Assembly: GCA_013376985.1 (NCBI GenBank)
Contig: JACABB010000004.1
Location: forward strand, 67,658-131,657
Length of the DNA stretch: 64,000 nt
From: Bacteroidales bacterium
Lineage (GTDB): Bacteria; Bacteroidota; Bacteroidia; Bacteroidales; Tenuifilaceae
Direction: 5' to 3'
This document shows positions 44,966-53,237 of the stretch, in pieces (positions within the stretch are counted from its first letter, which is position 1; every line of letters starts with the position of its first letter). The notes beneath the pieces were generated by a model that was not told the DNA's origin, made no database searches, and saw only the letters and a program-made list of their open reading frames with translations. Made by a program: the position numbers and the translations under genes.

Positions 44966-45016
44966 CTTAAACATTTTATATTGATTTAGTCTAAATAATA
45001 ATTAAAACATATAATC

Positions 45017-45514
45017 ATGTCACAAGCAGAATTTAATACCGCACTTATCGACCTTGAGACTAATCTTGAGCGATTTGCTTACAGCCTAACTTCAAATACT
45101 GAAGATGCTAGAGACCTATTACAGGAAACTTACCTAAAGGCCCTCACCTATCGTGATAAATTTGAGGACGATACTAACATGAAAGCGTGGACTTTCACAA
45201 TAATGAAGAATACCTTCATTAATAACTACAGAAAAAACATTAAACAAAATACAACTTTTGATTCGAGCGATAACCAATTTCTGATGAATAGTAAATCGGA
45301 AAATAATGGTCCAGAATCACAGTATTCGCATAATGAGATAAACAGAAAAATTGAAGATTTGGATGATGACTTTCGGATACCATTCCAGATGCATACTTCA
45401 GGGTATAAGTATAAGGAGATTGCAGAAAATCTTAATTTAAAAATTGGAACGGTAAAAAGTAGAATATTTTTTTCAAGACAAAAACTTATGAATGCCCTTA
45501 ATGGGTATGAATAG
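45017..45514 (+). CDS. ECF-type RNA polymerase sigma factor
   Basis: The 165-residue protein has sigma region 2 ('NTEDARDLLQETYLKALTYR', 'MKAWTFTIMKNTFINNYRK') and region 4 ('FRIPFQMHTSGYKYKEIAEN', 'KIGTVKSRIFFSRQKLMNAL') joined by a short linker, the compact ECF layout. It directs RNA polymerase to alternative promoters. No anti-sigma gene follows, so control is likely at transcription; the CarH-like repressor upstream and the inverted repeat between them are the obvious candidates. A terminator closes the unit 30 bp downstream. Confidence 0.93.
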   Translation: MSQAEFNTALIDLETNLERFAYSLTSNTEDARDLLQETYLKALTYRDKFEDDTNMKAWTFTIMKNTFINNYRKNIKQNTTFDSSDNQFLMNSKSENNGPESQYSHNEINRKIEDLDDDFRIPFQMHTSGYKYKEIAENLNLKIGTVKSRIFFSRQKLMNALNGYE

Positions 45515-45520
45515 ATAACT

Positions 45521-45543
45521 TTTAGGTTTAGGTTTAGGTTTAG
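45521..45543 (+). repeat. hexamer repeat (TTTAGG)x3.8
   Basis: Three full TTTAGG units and a partial fourth between the ECF stop and its terminator. It is short enough to be replication slippage. Confidence 0.7.
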
Positions 45544-45575
45544 AGGCCGTCCTTTTATGGATGGTTTCTTTTTTT
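45544..45575 (+). terminator. intrinsic terminator of the ECF sigma gene
   Basis: AGGCCGTCC pairs with GGATGGTTT (three G-T pairs) around a TTTTAT loop, followed by CTTTTTTT. Confidence 0.75.
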
Positions 45576-45692
45576 ATAGGTGATCAAAAAGTTAATAAAA
45601 TCTCTCTTTTATTAAGAAATTTTAGCGTTAGGGACAAATTGATATTTTTTCAAAAGCATCATAAAATATTGATTTACAATCAATAACATCCA

Positions 45693-46400
45693 CTAAGTAA
45701 GTTTTAACTTCTCTTGGAGAGAAAAAAAATCTACTAAATCGCTAATATTATAAACCACTGGTTTTTCTGGCATATCTGGATGCGAACAACAAACAGCCAT
45801 TTTATAAACTTTATCTACATCGTATTGTTTAAAAAAGGTATTTTCAAGGATTTTAGCATTAACTTCGATATTAATCTTTGAATTATTTGAAAATACTATC
45901 GAAAAACTATCAAGAGGATGCGATAATCCCTTGCCAATAAACTTGATATAACTTTCTTTTAAAGACCAAAGAGTAAAGAAATAATCAAATGGATTGTTGC
46001 TTAGTAGTAGATTTTCATGCTCTTTTTTGGAAAAGTAATTTTTTGAAATATCAAGGTCTATCTGTGAAATTCTTTCAATGTCAATACCAATAGGATTACT
46101 ATCTATAGCACATACAACCCAACTCCCAGAGTGGGATACATTGAAATGAAAATTTTTAAGAAAACTACAATAGGGTTTGCCGTATTCGTTTACTGAAAAA
46201 TGAATTTCGTTATTACTCACATTTACTTTTTCAATTAGTGCTTTCCTAACTAATAAATCAGCAAGTAACCCTCTTTGTAAGTCTTCCCAATTATAAAACT
46301 TTAATAGTCTTTCTCTTTTAGCGTTACTAACTTGAGATAAAAGAAACTTACATGTAAAATCGTCTAATCGATCGAAAAAATTTATTGCAAATATTTCCAT
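45693..46400 (-). CDS. Sfp-type 4'-phosphopantetheinyl transferase
   Basis: The 235-residue product shows the Sfp signature: 'FNVSHSGSWVVCA', Mg2+-binding 'GIDIERI' and 'WSLKESYIKFIGKGL'. It transfers phosphopantetheine from CoA to carrier domains. The length and the two-domain layout are those of secondary-metabolism PPTases rather than the short AcpS of fatty-acid synthesis. It is the third gene of a run (MBL hydrolase, type II thioesterase, PPTase; gaps of 14 and 55 bp) typical of nonribosomal-peptide clusters. No carrier protein or synthetase is encoded in the window, so its substrate must lie elsewhere or be lost. Confidence 0.92.
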   Translation of the reverse strand: MEIFAINFFDRLDDFTCKFLLSQVSNAKRERLLKFYNWEDLQRGLLADLLVRKALIEKVNVSNNEIHFSVNEYGKPYCSFLKNFHFNVSHSGSWVVCAIDSNPIGIDIERISQIDLDISKNYFSKKEHENLLLSNNPFDYFFTLWSLKESYIKFIGKGLSHPLDSFSIVFSNNSKINIEVNAKILENTFFKQYDVDKVYKMAVCCSHPDMPEKPVVYNISDLVDFFSLQEKLKLT

Positions 46401-46455
46401 TTTATTGATGACTAAATATTTATCAATTGCTTTGTAACTTAGTTAGTCTCGAAAA

Positions 46456-47151
46456 CTATTGAAGCGTACTATTTATTCTTCTAATAACTTCTTCGGTCTT
46501 TTCATTAATGAAAAAATGTCCCCCATTAAAATAATGAATTGTGCAACTGCCTAATGTGTTCATTTTCCAGCCATCTATTTGCTCAGGTGTCAAATCTTCA
46601 TCCTTACCAATAAAAACGGTAATATCACAAGAAAATGGCTTTATTTCGTTGATAGGTGCTTCTTCGTGAACCAGCCTGAAATCGTTTTTCAGCAAGGGTA
46701 AAAAAATATCCACTAATTCAGGATGCTCAAAAAATTCTTTGGGTGTTCCTCCAAGTTTGAGTATTTCTTTCTTAAATTCTTTATCTGGTAACTTATGGTA
46801 CTCTATTTCTTTCACTCCTAATATATTAGGAGCTCCTCTGCCAGAAAAGAAAATATGCTGTGGTCCTGGTAATCTTTTTTCTGAAATTCTCTGTGCTAGT
46901 TCATACACAATTTTAGCACCCATGCTGTGTCCAAAAAAGGCATAGGAATCACGTTCTTTTATCTCATCAATAACTAAAGAAAACACATCATTTATTGCAT
47001 CATTCAAATCGATGTAATGGGCTTCATTAATCCGATGACCCCGACCAACCAATTCAATGGCTATTAATTCAATATCAGATTTTAAATACGACTTCCAATT
47101 GTTATATATTATCGATGATCCACCCGCATAAGGGAAGCAAAATAACTTCAT
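46456..47151 (-). CDS. type II thioesterase (GrsT/SrfAD-like)
   Basis: The 231-residue alpha/beta hydrolase begins 'KLFCFPYAGGSSIIYNNWKS', has the nucleophile elbow 'FFGHSMGAK' (catalytic Ser near 84), 'FSGRGAPN' and a C-terminal His in 'FNGGHFFI', with Asp in the preceding 'FIGKDEDLTPEQ'. Type II thioesterases free stalled or mis-primed carrier domains in nonribosomal peptide and polyketide assembly. Start is 14 bp after the MBL hydrolase stop; the PPTase follows. The three genes share one likely promoter at 47866. Confidence 0.92.
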   Translation of the reverse strand: MKLFCFPYAGGSSIIYNNWKSYLKSDIELIAIELVGRGHRINEAHYIDLNDAINDVFSLVIDEIKERDSYAFFGHSMGAKIVYELAQRISEKRLPGPQHIFFSGRGAPNILGVKEIEYHKLPDKEFKKEILKLGGTPKEFFEHPELVDIFLPLLKNDFRLVHEEAPINEIKPFSCDITVFIGKDEDLTPEQIDGWKMNTLGSCTIHYFNGGHFFINEKTEEVIRRINSTLQ

Positions 47152-47165
47152 ATCTTAATTTCTAT

Positions 47166-47837
47166 TTAAAATTCAAATGATTTTTCTTCTCCATATCTTA
47201 AAATTTCAACTTGAGAAAAAAGATTTGCTTTTTCTCTAAAATGTTCTGGATTAGAATTTAATGTAGGTATTGTATTGAAATGGCATGGTATAACGTACTT
47301 AGGTTTAACCTTTTCTGTTGCCCAAGCAGCTTCTGTTATACCCATCATGTAATTTGAACAAATTGGTACCATCATTATATCAATTTCATATAACTTAGGT
47401 AAATACTCCATGTCACTATAGAAAGCCGTATCGCCTGTATGGTAAAATGTTACCTCGGGTGTATTAACAATAAACCCGCAAGGTGCTGCTATACTCGAAG
47501 AATGAATTGCTTGAGTGAAATAGATTTTTACATCATCTTTTTTTATCTCCCCTCCAATATTTCCGCCTAAAAAACGACACCCCTTTTCACCCGAAAACTC
47601 TGCCAATTCAAATACTCCAATAAAAATAGCGTTTGTGTTTTTACATATTCTTATGGCATCATCCAATCCATGATCAGCATGATCATGGGTAACAAAGACA
47701 AAATCAGCTTTTTTAATTTCTGTGTAATTTTTATAAGGGGAGACAGGATTTCCATCTATCCAAGGGTCTATAAGAAAGGTGTATCGCTTTGTTTCTATCT
47801 GAAAAGCGGAATGCCCTAACCACGTTACTTTTACCAT
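47166..47837 (-). CDS. UPF0173-type metallo-beta-lactamase-fold hydrolase
   Basis: The 223 residues have the MBL metal motif THDHADH (near 51), plus His ligands in 'TQAIHSS' and 'IPCHFNTIP' and Asp in 'YHTGDTAFY', as in the UPF0173/UlaG-like metal-dependent hydrolases. These are cytoplasmic and act on phosphodiester or lactone bonds; the true substrate is unknown. It is the first gene of the PPTase-thioesterase transcript, preceded by a perfect -7 box 29 nt from the ATG. Confidence 0.88.
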   Translation of the reverse strand: MVKVTWLGHSAFQIETKRYTFLIDPWIDGNPVSPYKNYTEIKKADFVFVTHDHADHGLDDAIRICKNTNAIFIGVFELAEFSGEKGCRFLGGNIGGEIKKDDVKIYFTQAIHSSSIAAPCGFIVNTPEVTFYHTGDTAFYSDMEYLPKLYEIDIMMVPICSNYMMGITEAAWATEKVKPKYVIPCHFNTIPTLNSNPEHFREKANLFSQVEILRYGEEKSFEF

Positions 47838-47865
47838 TTCAATCCTATTAATCTATCTTAAGCAC

Positions 47866-47873
47866 CAAAGGTA
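47866..47873 (-). promoter_or_regulatory. -7 promoter element for the MBL-TE-PPTase operon
   Basis: The minus strand reads TACCTTTG, a perfect TAnnTTTG, 29 nt before the ATG at 47837. The -33 position has TTA rather than TTG. Confidence 0.5.
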
Positions 47874-47909
47874 ATTAACGTTTAATAAAGAATAATATTT
47901 ATTTAGTTT

Positions 47910-48321
47910 TTATACTCTGGCTTGGGGGGACTCTGGTTTCATGTTTCCATTATCATCATATGGCCATTCGTAATTATATTGGGGTATTCTCCATCATCAT
48001 TAATACCCGGTACTCATTAATCCAAGCTTCTTCCTTCGCTTTGCGTTCCTCAATGGTTAGCACTGGAGAGTAATTCATAACATTTGAATCCATGTACCCT
48101 GCATAAATTTTTTCATTCCTTCGCCCAGTGGATTTTCAAATACATCACGAACAACTTTTCTCAAATTATCATTGGATGAATAGGGATTTCATGAATAATA
48201 CCAAAAATCCCAAAAACGGCTGGTGCTTCTGGTAGTTAATTCAAATTATCCTTTTTATCCAAATTATAATCTTTATGATATACTTCGTGTTTAACCACTC
48301 TTTCATTAAAATTGGATTCAT
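47910..48321 (-). pseudogene. decayed gene, reminiscent of a small GIY-YIG-like protein
   Basis: On the minus strand protein-like pieces appear in all three frames in a sensible order: 'ESNFNERVVKHEVYHKDYNL', then 'LPEAPAVFGIFGIIHEIPIH', 'NDNLRKVVRDVFENPLGEGM', 'KKFMQGTWIQML', 'TIEERKAKEEAWINEY' and 'QYNYEWPYDDNGNMKPES', stop at 47910. At least three frameshifts and a stop separate them. The order 'VFGIF..' then 'NLR..V' then 'EERKAKEEAWINEY' recalls small GIY-YIG-fold proteins, but the signature tyrosines are not clear, so the family is tentative. It is certainly not a functional gene. Confidence 0.5.
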
Positions 48322-48351
48322 AGCAAAAAAAATATGTATTAATAAATAATA

Positions 48352-48714
48352 CTATTTATTGCTTTGAGACATCATTACTGTATAATCTTCATCACTTACT
48401 GGCTCCAAACATCCTATGCCTTCGCAGGTTTTTAGATCGATGTCCGCAGTACATTTAACTTTATCATAGTTCAGGGTTAGTCCTCCAACTAGATGAACGG
48501 TACCTTTAGCATTCTGAAAGTCTGCATTCTCGAATTTACAAAACCTACGATCTAATTGAACACCAATTTCTGTTCCTGTTTTTTTAAACATCACATGTAC
48601 ATAATCTCTATCAATACATTCCTTTAATGCAGCCGCTGTTTTTTCAGGTCTAGCACATTCAACTTCTTGTTCTTTGGTTAGCCTTTCTACCAATTCGTTA
48701 AGTTCTTTTTTCAT
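48352..48714 (-). CDS. 120-aa protein, unknown
   Basis: The soluble 120-residue product begins with a charged helix ('KKELNELVERLTKEQEVECA') and continues as beta-rich sequence with four cysteines in the second half ('RRFCKFENADFQNA', 'VKCTADIDLKTCEGIGC'). No signal peptide is present. I recognise no family. It follows the 93-residue gene by 25 bp in the same direction, suggesting a pair. The cysteines could bind metal, but spacing is not diagnostic. Confidence 0.6.
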   Translation of the reverse strand: MKKELNELVERLTKEQEVECARPEKTAAALKECIDRDYVHVMFKKTGTEIGVQLDRRFCKFENADFQNAKGTVHLVGGLTLNYDKVKCTADIDLKTCEGIGCLEPVSDEDYTVMMSQSNK

Positions 48715-48739
48715 TTTTTATTGGTTTTAATACTGATAT

Positions 48740-49021
48740 TTACAATTCAAATCCTTTATTAAATTCTACTCTCCAAACTAGTTGAGATAGTTTTTTCTCT
48801 TCATTTAATCTATAGGTCAGCATTTCATGAATTTCTAACTCTTTCCAAATTTCTTCAAGTTTTGAATCATCCGTTGGAGTTAAAAAGAATATAGCGGCGG
48901 TGAGCCTAGTTAGAAGGTTTTCATAGGGTAACTCCCACGCTAAAATAAGTCTTTTTTCTTTTAGTTCATCTAAATGCTTCTTTACAGCTTTAATTTCTGG
49001 AACATTTCCAATTTGTGCCAT
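48740..49021 (-). CDS. 93-aa protein, unknown
   Basis: A helical, acidic 93-residue protein ('IKAVKKHLDELKEKRLILAW', 'EIWKELEIHEMLTYRLNEEK') without membrane segment or signal. I do not recognise it. It lies between htpG (stop 74 bp upstream) and the 120-residue gene, same strand. It may be translated from the htpG transcript. Confidence 0.6.
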   Translation of the reverse strand: MAQIGNVPEIKAVKKHLDELKEKRLILAWELPYENLLTRLTAAIFFLTPTDDSKLEEIWKELEIHEMLTYRLNEEKKLSQLVWRVEFNKGFEL

Positions 49022-49094
49022 AGTATTATATCTTTAGGGTTAATGGTTAAATTTACTACTAATTGGGAGGATCATATCCTCTATCATAAAAAAA

Positions 49095-51065
49095 CTAACT
49101 ATAAGCTTTCGACATTAAAGTGCATAACGAGTTTGAAAATTCCACGGGGTTTTCTAATTCATAACCTTCAATTAACAATGCCTGATTAAAAAGTATTTCA
49201 CTAATGTTTTTTAAATCCGCAGCAGAGTTTTCGTTTTTATATACTTTTTCTATCATTGAGAAAATTGGGTGATGGGGGTTAATTTCTAATATTTTTGATG
49301 CCTTAGGTGCAATTTGATTAACTCCTTTAAGCAACTGTTCCATGTTAAATGTTGTTCCAGAGTTTGTGTTTACAAAACATACCGGGCTTGAGATTAACCT
49401 TTTACTAATTTTGACTTCTTTTACCTTACCATTAAGGTGTTCTTTAATAACATTTAGCATGTCTTTATATGCTTCATTTTCATAATCCTTATCATGATTA
49501 TCCTGAGTACTATCACTTGCATTTGGCTTGGTAAGTTCTTCGAATTTAAAATCCTCCCTAGTAACCGATTGAAGTTTAATATCTTTATATTTATCAAGGT
49601 TTTGTGTTAAAAATTCATCAATCTTATCTACAAAATAAAGTACTTCTACTTTTTTCTCCTTAAATACCTCAAGCTGAGGCATTCTTTTAATTGTATCGAT
49701 ATCCTTTGCTGCAGCATAATAAATCTCTTTTTGGCCTTCGAGCATGCGTTCAACGTATTCATTTAATGTTGTCATCTTCGATTCATTAAATGAAGAGTGA
49801 AACATCAATAGATCTTCAAGTTTTTCCTTGTTCTTGTACTCCATGTATATTCCCCCCTTCAGAGCTTTTCCTAGTTCAAGCCATATCTCTTCGTATTTCT
49901 CTCTCTTTTCTTTTAGCAATTTCTTTAGTGCTTCAATTACCTTACCTTCAAGGGATTTCCCAATAACTTTAAGCTGGGTATCGTGCTGCAAAATTTCTCG
50001 AGAAATGTTAAGAGAAAAATCAGGAGAATCAACAAGACCTCGAACGAATCTTAAGTGATCTGGCAACAACTCCTTGCAGTCATTCATAACAAAAACATTC
50101 TTCGAATATAGTTGAATTCCCTTTGAATAATCCCTGTCGTATAGGTTTGAAGGGGCTTTGGATGGGATAAATAGAAGTGCTGTAAATTCAACCTTCCCTT
50201 CAAGATTTAGGTGAATAACTTCTGCAAATTCGTTCCAATCATGGAAGTGATGTTTATAAAACTGGAAATACTCATCACTGGTTATATCTTTTTTATTCTT
50301 TTTCCAAATAGGGGTAATAGAATTTACTACTTTACTATCAATTACTACTTCTTCCTTAGCACCTTCTATTACTTTGCCATCTTTATCACGAGGTTTTTCT
50401 TCGCGATAAAAATCCATGTGGATAGGGTAACTGATATAATTCGAGTACTTCTTTACAAGGTTTGAGATGGTATATTGATTAGAAAAATCTTCTTCGGGAT
50501 TTGAAGTTTCAACTGCACTTTCTTTTAGATGTAATGTAATCCGTGTTCCTCTTTTTTCTACTTCAATCTCTTCAATTGAATACTCACCAAATCCTTCCGA
50601 TTCCCATCTAACCCCTTTCTCTAATCTTGCTGAACGGGTAATAATCTCAACCCTATCAGCAACCATAAACGAAGAGTAGAAGCCAACTCCAAACTTACCA
50701 ATTAAATCTAAGTCTTTTTCTTCTTTGAGCTTTTCAACAAAAGCTTTCGTACCCGATTTTGCTATTGTGCCAATATTTTCGATCACTTCATCATGAGTCA
50801 TACCTATACCATTATCAGTAATTGACAATGTTTTATTGTTTTTATCGACTTCAATAACAATCTTTAGTTCAGGATCACTCCCAAGAAGTTCTGGTTCTGT
50901 TAAAGATTGAAAATGAACCTTATCCAAGGCATCAGATGCATTTGAGATAAGTTCACGCAAAAAAATCTCTCTATGAGTATACAACGAATTAATCATCAAA
51001 TTGAGCAATTCTTTTGTTTCTGCCTGAAATGCGAGAACTTTCCTTTTATTATTTTTTTTAGCCAT
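49095..51065 (-). CDS. htpG: Hsp90-family chaperone HtpG
   Basis: The 656-residue product has the GHKL ATPase front end ('FLRELISNASDALDK', 'ITDNGIGMTHDEV', 'IGTIAKSGTKAF', 'GKFGVGFYSSFMVAD'), the middle-domain catalytic loop 'SLNISREILQHD' and a C-terminal dimerisation domain. It folds or holds client proteins in the cytoplasm using ATP. The N-terminus 'AFQAETKELLNLMINSLYTH' is the form common in Firmicutes and Proteobacteria; from memory the usual Bacteroidales HtpG begins MQKGNI... and reads 'FLRELVSNAVDATQK' at this place. This may therefore be a second, transferred copy. No heat-shock operator is evident upstream. Confidence 0.95.
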   Translation of the reverse strand: MAKKNNKRKVLAFQAETKELLNLMINSLYTHREIFLRELISNASDALDKVHFQSLTEPELLGSDPELKIVIEVDKNNKTLSITDNGIGMTHDEVIENIGTIAKSGTKAFVEKLKEEKDLDLIGKFGVGFYSSFMVADRVEIITRSARLEKGVRWESEGFGEYSIEEIEVEKRGTRITLHLKESAVETSNPEEDFSNQYTISNLVKKYSNYISYPIHMDFYREEKPRDKDGKVIEGAKEEVVIDSKVVNSITPIWKKNKKDITSDEYFQFYKHHFHDWNEFAEVIHLNLEGKVEFTALLFIPSKAPSNLYDRDYSKGIQLYSKNVFVMNDCKELLPDHLRFVRGLVDSPDFSLNISREILQHDTQLKVIGKSLEGKVIEALKKLLKEKREKYEEIWLELGKALKGGIYMEYKNKEKLEDLLMFHSSFNESKMTTLNEYVERMLEGQKEIYYAAAKDIDTIKRMPQLEVFKEKKVEVLYFVDKIDEFLTQNLDKYKDIKLQSVTREDFKFEELTKPNASDSTQDNHDKDYENEAYKDMLNVIKEHLNGKVKEVKISKRLISSPVCFVNTNSGTTFNMEQLLKGVNQIAPKASKILEINPHHPIFSMIEKVYKNENSAADLKNISEILFNQALLIEGYELENPVEFSNSLCTLMSKAYS

Positions 51066-51232
51066 ATTTCTAAAAATAAATTGTTATTTAGTTATTAAAA
51101 AGCATTTTAACTTGCGCGTATCAAAATTTATGCCTTCCTCAAAATATTGATTTGAAGCAATTTTGTCATGTCTCGTTGGCATTGCTACCTAATATTTTTT
51201 AATCCATTACCATACTGCTAAAAGAACTTTAT

Positions 51233-52042
51233 CTACACTATTTTTCTCAAATAGTACTGCATATCCTTACTATGATCCCATTGATTAGGGTAACCGAAGG
51301 ATACTTCCTCATGCTTTATCCCATTAACGATTTTTGATGAACGTATATGTAAATGCCCATATACCGCTATTTTAACATTAAATAGGTCAAGCCATTTCTC
51401 AGTTAGAGTAGTTCCACACCAAATAGAAAATCTTGGATACGTGTATATTTTGCCAAGTTCTTTTAGTAGAGGGTAATGGTTAATCATTATTTTAGGAATG
51501 CTCTTGTCAATAGATGCCAACCGTTGTTCCGTGTAAGAGCATCTGGCTCTACACCAATCTTTAATTGAACTATATGGCTCCGGTATTAGAAGATCCTCGT
51601 CGGCGCAGATAACCCCAGATTCAGAAGCCCATTCAACCTCAGTGCCTTCCTTAACGAAATCAGGCCTAAAACTGTAATCGTAAAGGGTAAGAATTGGGAT
51701 TACTATATATAGTAATTCTTTATCAGAGTACACTGGGTATTCGTCTTCTGGAGTAGTTACACCGTACTTATGGCAAATCGAAACCAATCTTTGGTATTTA
51801 TTTTCCCCTTTTAACATACTTTTATTAAATCGATACGTCCAAAGATCATGGTTTCCAGGAGTCCATACTATTTTTTTAAATTTTTGCGTTAATACTGATA
51901 ACGCAAATCGTAAATGTTCTTCTGTCTCGCCAATATCACCAGCAAGTATAAGCCAATCATCATCAAAATGAGATAATTCTATTAATGCTTTACAATTATC
52001 GCTGTTTGCCAAATGCAAATCACTTATTGCGTATATACTCAT
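51233..52042 (-). CDS. calcineurin-like metallophosphoesterase
   Basis: The 269 residues have all family metal motifs: 'AISDLHL' (residue 5 on), 'LAGDIGET', 'TPGNHDLWT', His in 'MINHYPLL' and 'VYGHLHIR'. It hydrolyses phosphoesters with a two-metal centre; the substrate cannot be told. No signal peptide is present. It starts 28 bp after the stop of the S51-like gene, so they are likely co-transcribed. Confidence 0.9.
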   Translation of the reverse strand: MSIYAISDLHLANSDNCKALIELSHFDDDWLILAGDIGETEEHLRFALSVLTQKFKKIVWTPGNHDLWTYRFNKSMLKGENKYQRLVSICHKYGVTTPEDEYPVYSDKELLYIVIPILTLYDYSFRPDFVKEGTEVEWASESGVICADEDLLIPEPYSSIKDWCRARCSYTEQRLASIDKSIPKIMINHYPLLKELGKIYTYPRFSIWCGTTLTEKWLDLFNVKIAVYGHLHIRSSKIVNGIKHEEVSFGYPNQWDHSKDMQYYLRKIV

Positions 52043-52069
52043 TATTACTCTAAAAAAATTGATATAATA

Positions 52070-52774
52070 TTATGAGGATTTGATTGCTGACCGTTTAATA
52101 CGACTATTAATGTTATGAAATTCTATACACTCAAATCGAACAGCCTCAATCGATTCATCGGGATAATAAACCAGTCCTGCTCCCTTGGGAATACCCATTC
52201 CTTTTGCACCATTTCCTTCTGAAATTAGATACTCAACTAACCTTTGCCAGAGATCATCAGCATGGACATCAATAATAAAAGGGACTAATCGCAATGAATC
52301 AAAACACATATTCTTTTTTTCATCAGGATATTCATTAAATTCTCGTATACCTAATTGAATTGCCCCTGCCGATATTCCTATTAGAATAGCACCATTAGAA
52401 TACCTTTCAACAATTATGCTATCCCAACCATTTTGCCGTATCGTATTCCAACCTTTTTCAGTATCGCCCCCCGATAGTAGAATAATGTCTGAGTTTTTCA
52501 AAAATATTGTATCATCTGCATCAGGAGCTGATTTTATCATCCTACAGTTATGAATATCAATTTGTTGAAATGCCGTTCGGAAAACTTCAAAGAAATGTGG
52601 GTTATCATTGTTTGATGCTCCTATATAAGCTGCTTTTACGCCAAAATCTCTTATATCCCTATTAAGAAGTTTTTTTATTCTATCTAAAAACAATCCATCA
52701 TGGTTCGAATAAAAAAGCAATTGGCTGTCAGCCAGCAAAAAAATAGGTTTTATTATTTTGTTCAAATCACTCAT
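52070..52774 (-). CDS. peptidase S51-like protein (cyanophycinase / dipeptidase E fold)
   Basis: The 234-residue protein has 'AAYIGASNNDNPHFFEVFRT', the glycine loop 'ILLSGGDTEKGWNTI' and the nucleophile elbow 'ILIGISAGAIQLG' with catalytic Ser, as in S51 peptidases and cyanophycinase-type amidases. Family members cut Asp-containing dipeptides or isopeptide bonds. It lies immediately downstream of a remnant of a cyclic-peptide exporter, where such peptidases often sit in peptide-biosynthesis loci, so a role in processing a peptide product is possible. Overlapping frames are clean, so the gene is intact. Confidence 0.78.
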   Translation of the reverse strand: MSDLNKIIKPIFLLADSQLLFYSNHDGLFLDRIKKLLNRDIRDFGVKAAYIGASNNDNPHFFEVFRTAFQQIDIHNCRMIKSAPDADDTIFLKNSDIILLSGGDTEKGWNTIRQNGWDSIIVERYSNGAILIGISAGAIQLGIREFNEYPDEKKNMCFDSLRLVPFIIDVHADDLWQRLVEYLISEGNGAKGMGIPKGAGLVYYPDESIEAVRFECIEFHNINSRIKRSAIKSS

Positions 52775-53237
52775 CTCAAAATAGTAATATAAAATTTAAT
52801 ACCTAAAACTCTACAACGTGCTTAAACAATTGATCCATTAACAAACTCTTTTTCCTTAAATTCAGCTACTTTTCCCATATCCATCTTTATAATTCTATCA
52901 GCCACATCAAAGTAATTATCATCATGAGTAATGGCAATTACTATTTTTCCGCTTTTTTTCATTTCTGGTAATAATTTGCGATAAAAAATCTTTTTAAACT
53001 CAGAATCCTGATCAGCAGCCCATTCATCAAATAGATAGATTTGCGAATTTTCTAGATAACATTTTAACAATGACAATCTTTTACGCTGACCGTTTGAGAG
53101 ATCGATAGTGGAAAAAGATCCGTTTACAATACTAATTTTTTCGTCTAAATGTAATACTTTGAGTAAGTTGTCCTGTTCTTCTTTTTTATTATCACAATTT
53201 ATACCATAAAGTCTTTTAAATATATGATTGTTACTAA

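Noticed and set aside
43609-45514. Carotenoid biosynthesis locus
   Set aside because: Regulators fit, but no crt gene is present in the window.
45521-45543. Telomere-type repeat (TTTAGG)
   Set aside because: Fewer than four units beside a terminator; chance slippage is more likely than a chromosome-end function.
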